A stretch of DNA of 37,825 bases from a bacterium. GTDB lineage: Bacteria; Lernaellota; Lernaellaia; JACKCT01. This document shows positions 25,084-33,745 of this stretch, piece by piece (the first letter of the stretch is position 1; each line of letters starts with the position of its first letter). The notes beneath the pieces are model-generated. The model worked only from the letters and a program-made list of their open reading frames with translations, did not search any database and was not told where the DNA came from. Location of the stretch: the NCBI GenBank assembly GCA_019912885.1, contig JAIOHV010000043.1:1-37825 (forward strand). Direction: 5' to 3'. The position numbers were made by a program, and so were the translations under genes.

Positions 25084-28000
25084 CTATTGGAAATCGATCT
25101 TGAAACGCACGCCGGTTCCGAAGGCGCCGGAAGATTCCACGTCCTCGTATCCGGCCATGTTGCTCCAGGAGCCGACAAGCGCGACGTAGCGCAGGAAATC
25201 GTATTCGAGCTCGGACCCGAGCGTCTGGTCCACAAGCCCGCGGTACATCGTGAGGTAGAGGTCCTTTTCGACCTCGCCTGTCACCTTCACGCGCGCGGTG
25301 CCGCCCGCGGAATCGACGCCAACGTCAAACCCGGTCGCGCCGCCGGCGAGCTTGCTTAGCTGGCTCCCCACCAGGCTCTGCGCCGCGGCCGCCGCGGCCT
25401 CGTCGCCGCCGCCGGATCCCCCGGCCATGAACTCGTCGTAGCTCGCTCCCGTGGCAAGCATGAAGAAGATGTCGCGCTCGGTGCGCGGCGGATCGGACGC
25501 GAATGAGATGTTGTAGTTGAGCGGCGTACCCGCGATGGAGACGTAGATCTTCGAGCCCCGCACCTCCGTTTGCGCGTTGATGTCGAAGCTCGGGAAGATG
25601 CGCTGCTCGTCGTAGAACTGGATCGTCGCGTACGACACGTCGTAGGTATTCTGGAGCACCGTCGCCCAGCCCTCGACCACGTCCACCGAACCGCGCAGGC
25701 CCGGCGTCACGTCGTTGCCCACGAGCACGAGGTCGAACTTCGTCTCGATCTCCGCGAGGTTCGACATCAGCATCACGTCGCCGTCCGCGCGCAGCGCGAT
25801 GTTGAAAAACAGCGACTCCTCGCGAGCCTCGTAGGTTTCGGTGCCCTTCACCTCTTTTTCGCGGCCGACTTCCGCGAGCTGGTTGAAAAGTTCGATGAAG
25901 TCGATGTTCTTCGTGTACACGGCCTTGTCCACCACAACCTCGCCGGAGATCTCGAACTTGCCCTTGTTCGCGCCCGTGCGGATCGTCGTGACGAGCAGAT
26001 CGACCTTCTCGATGACCGCCTCCAGGTACGGATCCATGCCCGTGCGCACGTTCTTCAGGCGAACGAACACCTGCACGTCCGTCACGTCGTCCTCGCCCTT
26101 GGCGAGGCGAATGCGCCCGCCGCCTTCCAGGCGCCCGCCGCCGATCGCCGCGCGCAGGCGCTCGATCTCCGCCGCGCCGTCGCCGTATGTGATGAGCACG
26201 TCGATGTTTTCCACCGGCGTCGGTACGCCCTGCACCGCGACGGAGCCGTCCTCGATCGTGACCTCCGCCGTCGCGCGATCGACCGCGAGATCGGACGGGA
26301 TGCGCGCGACCACGCGCACGCGGCCTTTCGCGTCGGTGAGGATCTCGGTGAACTCCTGCCCGACCGAAAGCGCGGCGACGAGTTCCAGCCGGAAGCCGCC
26401 CGCCTCTTCGGTCACTGTCAGGTCCACGCCCTTGCCGGCCAGGCGGAACGAACGCACGTTCAGATTCCCGCCGGCGTATTCGATCTGGACCGGCTGCGCC
26501 TGCCCGGACTCGGACTGGTTGCGGATGACGAGCGCGTTCTTGCGGAAATAAATCTCGTCGAGATCGACCGACGCGGCGAGCGCGTTCGGATCCGCGAGGT
26601 TTCCCGACAGGGTGACCGCGCCGTTCAGGCGGCCGGCGACGATTTCCTCGTCCGAATCCGCGGGCGGGGCGTCGGTCGCCGGCGCGACGCTCGCTTTTTT
26701 CGGAACGCGTTTGCCCAGCTCGTCCTTGTCCGACTTCAACGGCTCGAGGAAGCTTGAGAAATCGAACTTGTCGAACACGACCTCGCCCTCGACCGTGTTC
26801 GGCGCGTCGATGCCCACCGTCACGTCCACGCGGATGACTCCGACGTCCGACGGCGCCTTGGGCTTTTCGGGCGCCGGCGGCGGCGCCGCGGTGAAGTCCT
26901 CCGGCGTCTCCTCGCCGGTCAGTTCGGACAGCTCGTCCGGCGCAACCGACATCGGCTCGGGCTCGAGTTCCGAGTTGATGCGGCGGATCAGCCAGTCATC
27001 CGCGCGCACCGTCGGCGGCACCGCGATCTCCACCACGTCGCGCTGCGCGAGAAGTTCGCCGGTGACGTGCGCCTTCTTGTCCGCCACTTCGACCTTCAGG
27101 TCCGAATTGCCGAGAATCATCCGGTCAAACCGCGCGTTCCTGATCGACAGCACCGCCGTCGCGCGCGGGTCCTTGATCGTGCCCTCGGCGTCGACATCCA
27201 GTTTGATGTCCGCGACAAGCGGGATGCCCTGCGTCCGGAGGATGTCGGAAGCCTGCTCGTTCAGGTTGGCCGCGGCCAGGCGCAGATCGAGCTTGCCCGT
27301 CGCCGGGTCGAAAGTGCCCTTGGCCTGCACCTTCGCCTCGACCCATTGATCCTTCGGCACGTCCTTGCGGATCTTGTCCGCGCGCACGCCGTAATCGGGC
27401 CGCGGGGGCACGAGCTTGGTGACGATCAGGTTGCGGATGTCCACGACCCCGCCGTCAAGCGCCACGTCCAGTTCCACGGATTTCACGTTTTCGCCGAACG
27501 CGGTCGCGTCCTCCACGTCGAGTTTCGCCTTGCCGGTCAGCCGGTCGGCCGGGCCTTCGACGTGCGCGGTCATGGCGACGAAGCCCTCGGCCTCCATCTC
27601 GGCCATGCCCGCGATTTCCAGGAAGTCCTCGATCGGCGACCTCGGGATCTCGACGTCCGCGGTGATCTTCGGCGTCGTGCCGGAAAGCAGCGCCTCCGCG
27701 GATAGCTTCAACGTCGCGTCGTCCTGACGCACCACGAGGTTTGAGACCCGCGCCTTCTTGCCGGCCATCGACGCGTCGCCGGAGATTTCGTCGAGCCGGT
27801 ACGCGCCGAACGCGAGATCGTAGCCGCGAATCTCGGCCTGCACGTTCGGGTTGCCCGTCGTGCCCTTCGCCGCGCCCTGCACGCGCAGCTTGCCGGCGAG
27901 CTTCTGCTCCATGATCGGCGAGAATTCCGAAAGGTCCTTCGCGTCGACCAGGAATTTGAAATCGAGCGCCTGGCTTTCGAGCCCAAGCTTGCCCTTGGCG

Positions 28001-29394
28001 TCGATCACCGTGTCGCGCGAGCGGAAATCGAACCGATGCACGTCGAGCGCGGCGGGCGAGTAATCGATGTCGGCCATGAGGCTCGCGCGCGGAATCGCGA
28101 CGATGTCGGTGTACCGCGTGTCGTACATGCGCAAATTCGCGTCGGCGCCGATCTTCATGAACTCGCCGCCAAGCCGGCCGCTCGCGTTGATGTCGCCGGT
28201 CAGGTGGCTCGCGACGCCAAGACCCTCGAGCCCGTAATCGGCGAGCACGCGTTTGACGTTCAGGTCGTCGATCTCCACCCGCGCCTCAAGCGGCATCTCG
28301 TCCTTCAATCCGAGTTCCGCGTCCGCCGCGACGACGCCGTCCGCAAGCATCAGGTAAAGCTCCGTCAGCTTCGCGCGGTCCTGGTTCGCATCGAACAGGA
28401 TGCGAAACTCGCGAAGGTCCATCGCGTTGACGCGCCCGCCCTCCATGCCGATCTTGCCGTCCACCTTCCAGTCCGGCAGCGGCGCCTCGGCGTGCGCGGT
28501 CAATACGAGCGTGCCGGCAAGGTCCGGCTCCGGCATGAACAGCTTGTTCACCTTGTCGATGTCGATGCGGCCGTTCACGTCCGCCTCGGCGACCATCTCC
28601 GTGAGGACGTCGCGCGCCTTGGCGGTCGCGTCGATCTCCACGTCCGGGATACGCAGCGAAAGCCGCGTGATCGCGCCGCTCCAGGTGGCAAGCGAGAAAT
28701 CCGCGTCGGCCTGAAGGCTCGTCAGCGTGTCGCGCAATTCGCCCGCGCGGAAGGCGCCGTCGCTGATGCGCAGCAAGGCGTGCGTGTCGCCGGTGGACAG
28801 ACTGCCGTGCGCGTCAAGCTCGATCGAACGCACGGCCACTTCCGTCTCCGGCCCCTCGATCGCCGGGTCGGCGTCCACGTCGAGATAAAACTGCACGCCG
28901 CGGATTTCGATCTTCTCGATCTCGATGGGCAGCTTCAGGTCGGGCGGGCCGGTGTCGGGCTCGTCCGGCTTTTCCTCGCCGGGCGGGAAGGGCAGGTTCG
29001 CCAGGCCTTTCTCGTTAATGAACAAGTAATTCGACGCGCCGTGCAGCGTGACGTGCTCCACGACGACCTGCCCGCGCAAAAGCGGCCAGAACGCGGTTTC
29101 CAGCTCGAGCGAATCCACCTCGGCGAAACGGCGTTTGAATTCGCCCTTGGCCGGGGTGATGTACGCGCCCTTCAAATCGAGCGTGACCGGAAACAGCGAA
29201 AGCTCAAGGCTCTCCACGCCGATGTCCGCGCCGAGCGACTCCTCGATCGGCGGCAGCGCGAGGCCAAGAACAAACGAGGTAAACGTGGAGGATTGCAAAA
29301 GGAAGTTCAGCGCGAGCAAAACGACGACGACAAAACCGACAAGGCCGCCGATGGCGATGAGCACCCATTTGGCGATGGCCTTGACGATGCTCAT
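25084..29394 (-). CDS. tamB: TamB-like translocation/assembly (AsmA/TamB family) protein
   Basis: This 1436-residue protein begins with a single membrane anchor (about 9-35, WVLIAIGGLVGFVVVVLLAL) and an AsmA-like N-terminus (LELSLFPVTLDLKGAYITP). A very long repetitive beta-rich middle follows, as expected for the hydrophobic groove that spans the periplasm. The C-terminal TamB (DUF490) domain covers about 1080-1436 and contains VLQNTYDVSYATIQFYDEQR and LATGASYDEF; it ends in VRFKIDFQ. TamB links the inner membrane to Omp85 proteins and helps move phospholipids or outer-membrane proteins. The next gene is an Omp85 protein, a classic pairing. A small upstream frame (29585-29391) overlaps the ATG by 4 nt, but its coding status is doubtful. 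Confidence 0.92.
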   Translation of the reverse strand: MSIVKAIAKWVLIAIGGLVGFVVVVLLALNFLLQSSTFTSFVLGLALPPIEESLGADIGVESLELSLFPVTLDLKGAYITPAKGEFKRRFAEVDSLELETAFWPLLRGQVVVEHVTLHGASNYLFINEKGLANLPFPPGEEKPDEPDTGPPDLKLPIEIEKIEIRGVQFYLDVDADPAIEGPETEVAVRSIELDAHGSLSTGDTHALLRISDGAFRAGELRDTLTSLQADADFSLATWSGAITRLSLRIPDVEIDATAKARDVLTEMVAEADVNGRIDIDKVNKLFMPEPDLAGTLVLTAHAEAPLPDWKVDGKIGMEGGRVNAMDLREFRILFDANQDRAKLTELYLMLADGVVAADAELGLKDEMPLEARVEIDDLNVKRVLADYGLEGLGVASHLTGDINASGRLGGEFMKIGADANLRMYDTRYTDIVAIPRASLMADIDYSPAALDVHRFDFRSRDTVIDAKGKLGLESQALDFKFLVDAKDLSEFSPIMEQKLAGKLRVQGAAKGTTGNPNVQAEIRGYDLAFGAYRLDEISGDASMAGKKARVSNLVVRQDDATLKLSAEALLSGTTPKITADVEIPRSPIEDFLEIAGMAEMEAEGFVAMTAHVEGPADRLTGKAKLDVEDATAFGENVKSVELDVALDGGVVDIRNLIVTKLVPPRPDYGVRADKIRKDVPKDQWVEAKVQAKGTFDPATGKLDLRLAAANLNEQASDILRTQGIPLVADIKLDVDAEGTIKDPRATAVLSIRNARFDRMILGNSDLKVEVADKKAHVTGELLAQRDVVEIAVPPTVRADDWLIRRINSELEPEPMSVAPDELSELTGEETPEDFTAAPPPAPEKPKAPSDVGVIRVDVTVGIDAPNTVEGEVVFDKFDFSSFLEPLKSDKDELGKRVPKKASVAPATDAPPADSDEEIVAGRLNGAVTLSGNLADPNALAASVDLDEIYFRKNALVIRNQSESGQAQPVQIEYAGGNLNVRSFRLAGKGVDLTVTEEAGGFRLELVAALSVGQEFTEILTDAKGRVRVVARIPSDLAVDRATAEVTIEDGSVAVQGVPTPVENIDVLITYGDGAAEIERLRAAIGGGRLEGGGRIRLAKGEDDVTDVQVFVRLKNVRTGMDPYLEAVIEKVDLLVTTIRTGANKGKFEISGEVVVDKAVYTKNIDFIELFNQLAEVGREKEVKGTETYEAREESLFFNIALRADGDVMLMSNLAEIETKFDLVLVGNDVTPGLRGSVDVVEGWATVLQNTYDVSYATIQFYDEQRIFPSFDINAQTEVRGSKIYVSIAGTPLNYNISFASDPPRTERDIFFMLATGASYDEFMAGGSGGGDEAAAAAAQSLVGSQLSKLAGGATGFDVGVDSAGGTARVKVTGEVEKDLYLTMYRGLVDQTLGSELEYDFLRYVALVGSWSNMAGYEDVESSGAFGTGVRFKIDFQ

Positions 29395-29494
29395 CGGCGC
29401 CCCATTCCGCCGCGCCGCGCACGGGCGTCATCGACGTTCCGGCCGGGCGCCGGAGCCGTCGATCCGCGCCGTGTCACCGGCGCCTTATTTGGCC

Positions 29495-29518
29495 GCGATC
29501 CGGAAAGATCCGGATCGC
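29495..29518. repeat. Perfect 10-bp inverted repeat upstream of tamB
   Basis: GCGATCCGGA and TCCGGATCGC flank a four-base loop (AAGA). There is no T-tract on either strand, so it is not a normal intrinsic terminator; it lies about 100 nt before the tamB start and could be an operator or leader hairpin. The rest of 29395-29647 shows no convincing gene. Confidence 0.5.
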
Positions 29519-29647
29519 CCGCCGCAAAGGGCCGGGCCAGGGCGCCGCTCGGAGCAAAACGGACCACGCGGTTCGGCCTCCCCATTTGTCGTTCTCCCGC
29601 GGGCGGGGCATCGCAACGCCTTTCCGGCCATGCCCCGCCGACAGGAC

Positions 29648-29678
29648 AAAGGCTCCAATCCCTCGGACTGGAGCCTTT
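29648..29678 (-). terminator. Intrinsic terminator after tRNA-Gly
   Basis: AAAGGCTCCA and TGGAGCCTTT form a 10-bp perfect stem with an 11-nt loop, ending in TTT on both strands. It lies 59 nt downstream of the tRNA 3' end. It could function in both directions. Confidence 0.75.
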
Positions 29679-29736
29679 GCGGAAATCGAACCGTACACGA
29701 CGCATCCGCCGGTGCGAATGGCCCGGCCTGGCGTCA

Positions 29737-29809
29737 AGCGGGCGACGGGCTTCGAACCCGCGACCCCGAGCTTGGGAAGCTCGTGCTCTACCAACTGAGC
29801 TACACCCGC
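29737..29809 (-). tRNA. tRNA-Gly (anticodon CCC)
   Basis: A 73-nt cloverleaf reads from GCGGGTGTAGCTCAGTTGG. The acceptor stem GCGGGTG/CGCCCGC has one G-T pair, the anticodon stem CGAGC/GCTCG holds the loop TTCCCAA with anticodon CCC, and the T arm is GCGGG-TTCGAAG-CCCGT. The discriminator is U, as in bacterial tRNA-Gly. The 3' CCA is not encoded and must be added. It decodes GGG. Confidence 0.96.
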
Positions 29810-29897
29810 GCGCCCGACGATATCGCCGAGACGTTCCCGCGCCCGCCGGCCGGGCGGCGGAACGCGTCCAATCTTCGCCTAAGCGAGAGCGGAACCG

Positions 29898-29926
29898 ACT
29901 ATAGAAACCGACTTTTGGGGTGTCAA
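29898..29926 (-). promoter_or_regulatory. Near-consensus sigma-70 promoter of tRNA-Gly
   Basis: On the minus strand TTGACA (29926-29921) is followed after exactly 17 bp by TATAGT (29903-29898). Transcription should start near 29891, giving about 80 nt of leader before the tRNA. Confidence 0.9.
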
Positions 29927-29995
29927 GAATCATTAAAGAACGCGCGCGCGATTGTAACGGTACGCAACGCCATTCAATCCGTGCCCGTGCCCTGG

Positions 29996-30045
29996 AAAAG
30001 CCTGGAAGCCTGGAAGCCTGAAAGTCGGGAAGGTCGTCGAAAACC
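29996..30045. repeat. CTGGAAGCCTGGAAG-type intergenic repeat, copy 1
   Basis: Tandem CTGGAAGCC units run into GAAAGTCGGGAAGGTCGTCG. A second copy in the same orientation lies at 31228-31272, so the two flank the ExeA-like gene. Confidence 0.7.
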
Positions 30046-30056
30046 GCGGTGCGTTG

Positions 30057-30113
30057 GTCAACGGGCCCATGATGTCCATTCCGTCCATGATGTCCATCTT
30101 GTCCATCCGCGGA
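30057..30113. repeat. Nine-nucleotide-periodic GTCCAT repeat
   Basis: GTCCAT recurs at 9-nt steps (GATGTCCATTCCGTCCATGA and onwards). This is the reverse complement of the ATGGAC tracts at 10451-10497 and 18136-18215; a fourth lies at 33660-33705. Confidence 0.75.
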
Positions 30114-30135
30114 AGCGTGCCGGCTTTCCGGTCTT

Positions 30136-31080
30136 TTATTTTCCGAGAAACCCGAGGATCTCGTCGATGCTGCCCGCCTTTAGAAAATCCCAGTCCGTGT
30201 CCGCGCGCTCGCGGTCGCCGGGCTCGCCCTCGGAAAGCAGCCGCTCCACGATGCCAAGCGGCTCGCGGCGCACGAGCCCGAGATCCTCGGCGATCTGCCC
30301 CACGGTCTCGACGGTAAATTTCCTTGATCCGTTGAGCACGCCCCAGAGCAACAGGTTGTCGCAGACGGTGTTGATCGTCCGCGGCGTGCCTTCGGAGACC
30401 TCGTGCACGCGGCGCAGCACCGCGTCGGAGAACAGATCGCCCCTTCCGCCCGCCGCGACAAGCCGATGCGCCACGTAATGTGCGGTCGCCGCCGCGTCGA
30501 ACGGCGACAGCTTCACCCGAAGCGCCACGCGGTTACGCAGCGGCGGATCGAGCGCGAGCGCATGCTCCGTTTCCGGCAGGCCGAAGAACACGAAGTTGAT
30601 GAGCTTGCGCCCGGAAAGTTCGATGTTGAGAAGCCCGCGAAACTCCTCCATGAGTTGCCGGCTCGCCAGCATCTGCACCTCGTCCACGAGGATCACGGCC
30701 GTCTTTCCGGCTTCATCAATCTGACGCAGCCGCGCGTAAATCCGCGAAAGCAGCGTGAGTTTGTCCATCTGCGCGTTGCCGCAGCCGAGCAGCCCGCCGA
30801 TCTTGCGCAACAGCCAGTCGGGCGTGACGTCCGAGTGGATAACGACAAGAAGCCCCTTCACGTATTCGTCGCCCGAAAGTTCGTCGAACATGCGCCGCGC
30901 GATGGTGGTCTTCCCGTGCCCGACCGGCGCCGTGCAGACCGCGAGTCCGCGCCGCGCTTCCACCGCGAAACGCAGCTTCGCCATCGCCGCCTCGTACGGA
31001 GCCCCCGGCCAGAACATCCGCAGATCCGGCGCGTTCGTGAACGCCTCGTGCGTCAGGTTGTAGTGCGCAAGATAGCTCAT
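30136..31080 (-). CDS. ExeA/GspA-like AAA ATPase
   Basis: This 314-residue protein opens with the family's MSYLAHYNLTHEAFTNAPD, which matches the ExeA pattern (short helix, then F..aPD..fw). Walker A is APVGHGKTT (51-59) and Walker B is AVILVDEVQML (128-138, D133/E134), with a downstream FFGLPE and basic Arg-containing LRNRVALRVKLSPF. ExeA works with ExeB to place the type II secretin, but no exeB or secretin gene is in this window, and similar ATPases also serve transposition and other ATP-driven switches. The frame is open to 31209; 31080 is preferred as the family start. Copies of one intergenic repeat lie on both sides. Confidence 0.82.
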   Translation of the reverse strand: MSYLAHYNLTHEAFTNAPDLRMFWPGAPYEAAMAKLRFAVEARRGLAVCTAPVGHGKTTIARRMFDELSGDEYVKGLLVVIHSDVTPDWLLRKIGGLLGCGNAQMDKLTLLSRIYARLRQIDEAGKTAVILVDEVQMLASRQLMEEFRGLLNIELSGRKLINFVFFGLPETEHALALDPPLRNRVALRVKLSPFDAAATAHYVAHRLVAAGGRGDLFSDAVLRRVHEVSEGTPRTINTVCDNLLLWGVLNGSRKFTVETVGQIAEDLGLVRREPLGIVERLLSEGEPGDRERADTDWDFLKAGSIDEILGFLGK

Positions 31081-31227
31081 CGTCCGCCCCACGGATTCCG
31101 GACGGCCCGCGCAAGGAAAACACGCGTTTGCACGATGCCGCCACGTTAAAACGAACCGCCGCGAAGAATATTGGAAAACATCCGATAAATCAACAGCTTC
31201 GTCGGCCAAACCTCATGTTGGGGCTTA

Positions 31228-31272
31228 AGTCTGAAAGTCTGGAAGTCGGGAAGTCTGGAAGGTCGTCGCAAA
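31228..31272. repeat. CTGGAAGTCGGGAAG-type intergenic repeat, copy 2
   Basis: AGTCTGGAAGTCGGGAAGTC and GGAAGGTCGTCGCAAA match copy 1 at 29996-30045 in the same orientation. It lies between the end of cstA and the ExeA-like gene. Confidence 0.7.
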
Positions 31273-31301
31273 GGGGCGCCTGCCTGAGCCCTCCGGCGAA
31301 G

Positions 31302-32987
31302 TCAGGCCTCCGGCTGGGCCTGCCATCGCTCGCCCCGAAGGCGCCTTGCGACCGCGATCGACTCCACGATCATCCACGCCTCGAGCGCGAGCACAACGGC
31401 GCCGACGACGAAAAGCACCCATTGGCCGGTCGCGTAAAAGCGGCCGAGATTCAGCAACATCGCCCAACCGGTCATGCCGATCATGAAGATCATCGGGAAC
31501 ACCATGAACCAGGTCGGGCGGCCGGTGCGCACGAGAAAGACGTACATCACGACGAATGTGAGCCCCGCGAGAAGCTGGTTGGTCGTGCCGAAAAGCGGCC
31601 ACAACATCAGCGCGCCCGTGCCTTCCTTGTTGGTCAGCGCAAAGAGCATCGCCGTGCCGACCGCGATTTCCGTCGCGGCGTGCTTGCCCGTCAGCCGCGG
31701 CAGGTTGTATCCGCGCGCAAGCTCCGCGACGACGTAGCGCTGGATGCGCGTCGCGGAGTCGAGTGTCGTGCTCGCGAACGACGCGACGAACACGCCCATG
31801 ACGGTCGCCAGAAGCGCGTGCGTGACGGGGTAGGCTTGCGCCATGATCCACGCCGAACCGTCGACGAAAGAACCGACCGTCGCGCCAAGCCCGCTCGACG
31901 CGCCGAAGTCGCGGTAGCGCGCCGCCCACGCCGCGTGATCCGGAAAGCCCGCCGTGCACGCGATGATGACGAGCACCGCGAGGAAGCCCTCGAGCAGCAT
32001 GGAACCGAACGCGATCGGCAGCGCGTCCGTCTCGCGGTCGAGCTGCTTCACCGTCGTGCCGCTTGAGGCGAGGCTGTGAAACCCCGAGATCGCCCCGCAC
32101 GCGACGATGACAAAAAGCATCGGCAGCATCGGCGGCGCGCCCGCCGGATGCGGATCGAACGCCGGCGCCACAACCGCCGGCCGCGCGATCAGCACCGCGA
32201 ACACGAGCAGCCCCATCACGATGAAAAGCTGGTGGCTGTTGATGTAGTCGCGAGGCTGCAACAGGCGATGCACCGGCAGCGTCGACGCGACGTACGAATA
32301 CGCCAGCAGGATGACGATCCAGGGGATCGTCGGCGAGACGCCCGCGATTGCCGGCATCTCTAGCGGAACGCGGTATCCGACATACACGAACGCGAACATC
32401 GCCGCCACCGCGAGAAACCCGCCAAGGCGAAGGTTCATCCGCCGGTTGATGACGAAGTACGACAGCGCGACGGCGATCGGCACTTCGGACCATACCGCGA
32501 GCACCGACTGCGGGTATTGCTTGAAGATCACCGCGATCACCCAGCCGAAAACGGAAATAACCAGAAGCAGAAGGAAAAAGATGATCAGCAGGAACAGCGT
32601 CCGCGCGCGCGGGCTGACGATGTCCTCGGCGATCTCGCCGATGGAGTCGCCGCGATGCCGCGCGGAGATGACAAGCGCCCCCAGATCGTGCACCGCACCC
32701 ATGAAGATCGGCCCGACAATCACCCAGCAAAGCGCCGGCAGCCAGCCCCAAATGACCGCGATCGCCGGACCGACGATCGGGCCCGTCCCCGCGATCGTCG
32801 TGAAGTGATGGCCGAACAGAACCTCCGGCTTCGTCGGGACGAAGTCCACGCCGTCCTGACGCGCGTGGGCCGGCGTTTTTGCGCTCGCGGAAAGCGCGAA
32901 GACACGCCCGGAAAGCCAGCGGCCGTAGATACGATATGCGACGAGATAACCCACGGCCGAAAACACGACGATGGCAACGGTCGACAT
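31302..32987 (-). CDS. cstA: CstA family carbon-starvation transporter
   Basis: This 561-residue protein has about 15-16 membrane helices and characteristic CstA sequence: YRIYGRWLSGRVFAL, DFVPTKPEVLFGHHFTTIAG, GPIVGPAIAVIWGW, GAVHDLGALVISARHRG and GAISGFHSLASSGTTVKQL. CstA proteins import peptides or pyruvate, usually when preferred carbon is short. The length fits the shorter type common outside enterobacteria. The start is firm: AAGGAG lies 6 nt before the ATG. There is no two-component pair or YbdD-type partner gene adjacent. It is divergent from doxX. Confidence 0.94.
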   Translation of the reverse strand: MSTVAIVVFSAVGYLVAYRIYGRWLSGRVFALSASAKTPAHARQDGVDFVPTKPEVLFGHHFTTIAGTGPIVGPAIAVIWGWLPALCWVIVGPIFMGAVHDLGALVISARHRGDSIGEIAEDIVSPRARTLFLLIIFFLLLLVISVFGWVIAVIFKQYPQSVLAVWSEVPIAVALSYFVINRRMNLRLGGFLAVAAMFAFVYVGYRVPLEMPAIAGVSPTIPWIVILLAYSYVASTLPVHRLLQPRDYINSHQLFIVMGLLVFAVLIARPAVVAPAFDPHPAGAPPMLPMLFVIVACGAISGFHSLASSGTTVKQLDRETDALPIAFGSMLLEGFLAVLVIIACTAGFPDHAAWAARYRDFGASSGLGATVGSFVDGSAWIMAQAYPVTHALLATVMGVFVASFASTTLDSATRIQRYVVAELARGYNLPRLTGKHAATEIAVGTAMLFALTNKEGTGALMLWPLFGTTNQLLAGLTFVVMYVFLVRTGRPTWFMVFPMIFMIGMTGWAMLLNLGRFYATGQWVLFVVGAVVLALEAWMIVESIAVARRLRGERWQAQPEA

Positions 32988-33078
32988 ACGCGGCTCCTTG
33001 CACGGGGCAAACCCACCGATCCGGCGTCATTGTCGCGCCGGCGACCGGTTCCGTCTTGCTCCGCCGATTCGAATGGTC

Positions 33079-33109
33079 ATTATAAACAACGAAATCGCGC
33101 GCGCGTCAC
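33079..33109 (-). promoter_or_regulatory. Candidate promoter of cstA
   Basis: A perfect TATAAT lies on the minus strand at 33084-33079. The best -35 is GTGACG (33109-33104) with a 19-bp spacer, which is long. It would give a leader of about 85 nt before cstA. Confidence 0.45.
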
Positions 33110-33171
33110 GTCCCCGGCCGGACCGCGCGCCGCGATCGTTTTGAAAGACGGAAAATATTGGGGAGGCGTGT

Positions 33172-33585
33172 ATGCTCTTTTCGGGTCTAGAACGGTATCG
33201 CGATTTCGGATTGTTCATCCTGCGCGCCGGCGTGGGCGCCATGTTCGTGACGCACGGGTTTCCCAAACTCGAAGGCGGGCCGGAACTTTGGGCGAAGGTC
33301 GGCGGCGCGATGGCCAACATCGGCATCGACTTCGGGCATACCGCGTTCGGCCTCGCGGCCGCGCTGACCGAGTGTCTGGGCGGCATCGCGTTGATTCTCG
33401 GCCTCGGCACGCGCGTCGCCGCGTTGTTCCTTGCGTTCGTGATGGGGATCGCGGCGACGCACCATCTGTCGCGCGGGGACGGGCTGGCCGGCGCTTCACA
33501 CGCGATCGAGCTTGGCGTCGTTTTCCTCGCGCTATTCGTCATCGGCGCCGGGTCGTACAGCGTGGACGCGAAACTCGGAAAATAG
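33172..33585 (+). CDS. DoxX family membrane protein
   Basis: This 137-residue protein has four hydrophobic helices with DoxX landmarks: LFILRAGVGAMFVTHGFPKL in helix 1, ALTECLGGIALILGLGTRVAALFLAFVMG in helices 2-3 and HAIELGVVFLALFVIGAGSYSVD at the end. DoxX proteins are small inner-membrane proteins linked to quinone or thiosulfate metabolism or to redox stress; the role is not set by this context. GGGGAGG about 7 nt before the ATG fixes the start. It is divergent from cstA, with about 185 bp between them. Confidence 0.9.
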   Translation: MLFSGLERYRDFGLFILRAGVGAMFVTHGFPKLEGGPELWAKVGGAMANIGIDFGHTAFGLAAALTECLGGIALILGLGTRVAALFLAFVMGIAATHHLSRGDGLAGASHAIELGVVFLALFVIGAGSYSVDAKLGK

Positions 33586-33593
33586 CGCGCCTC

Positions 33594-33705
33594 CGGCGAT
33601 GTCGGTGCCGCAAACACCGCGCGGCGCTCGGCGCCGCCGTGCCCGTGACGTTGTTTGCATCCGCCCATCACGTCCATTCGGTCCATGATGTCCATGCGTC
33701 CATCG
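33594..33705. repeat. Post-gene GCGATGTC box and hairpin, then GTCCAT-periodic tract
   Basis: GCGATGTCGGTGCCGCAAAC (about 33596-33615) is followed by a 7-bp hairpin (GCGGCGC-TCG-GCGCCGC, 33621-33637). The same box (GCGATGTCAGGGCCGCAAAC) precedes a hairpin after the gene ending at 37674. 33660-33705 is a nine-nucleotide GTCCAT tract. No gene is present. Confidence 0.7.
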
Positions 33706-33745
33706 CCATTCGGCGGATTTGCCGGTCGTCCGAGGGATTTTGAAT

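Noticed and set aside
28036-29904. Long plus-strand frames over tamB and bamA (also 23172-25103, 20374-22209)
   Set aside because: They are composition-driven antisense frames rich in Arg, Asp and His with no recognisable fold; the minus-strand genes are clear.
30136-31080. IstB/TnsC-type transposition ATPase with a mobile element
   Set aside because: No transposase gene, terminal inverted repeats or target duplication is seen; the N-terminus is of ExeA type.
31225-33030. Alternative 601-residue minus-strand frame over cstA
   Set aside because: It is a frame-shifted shadow; the CstA frame has hydrophobic helices and family motifs.
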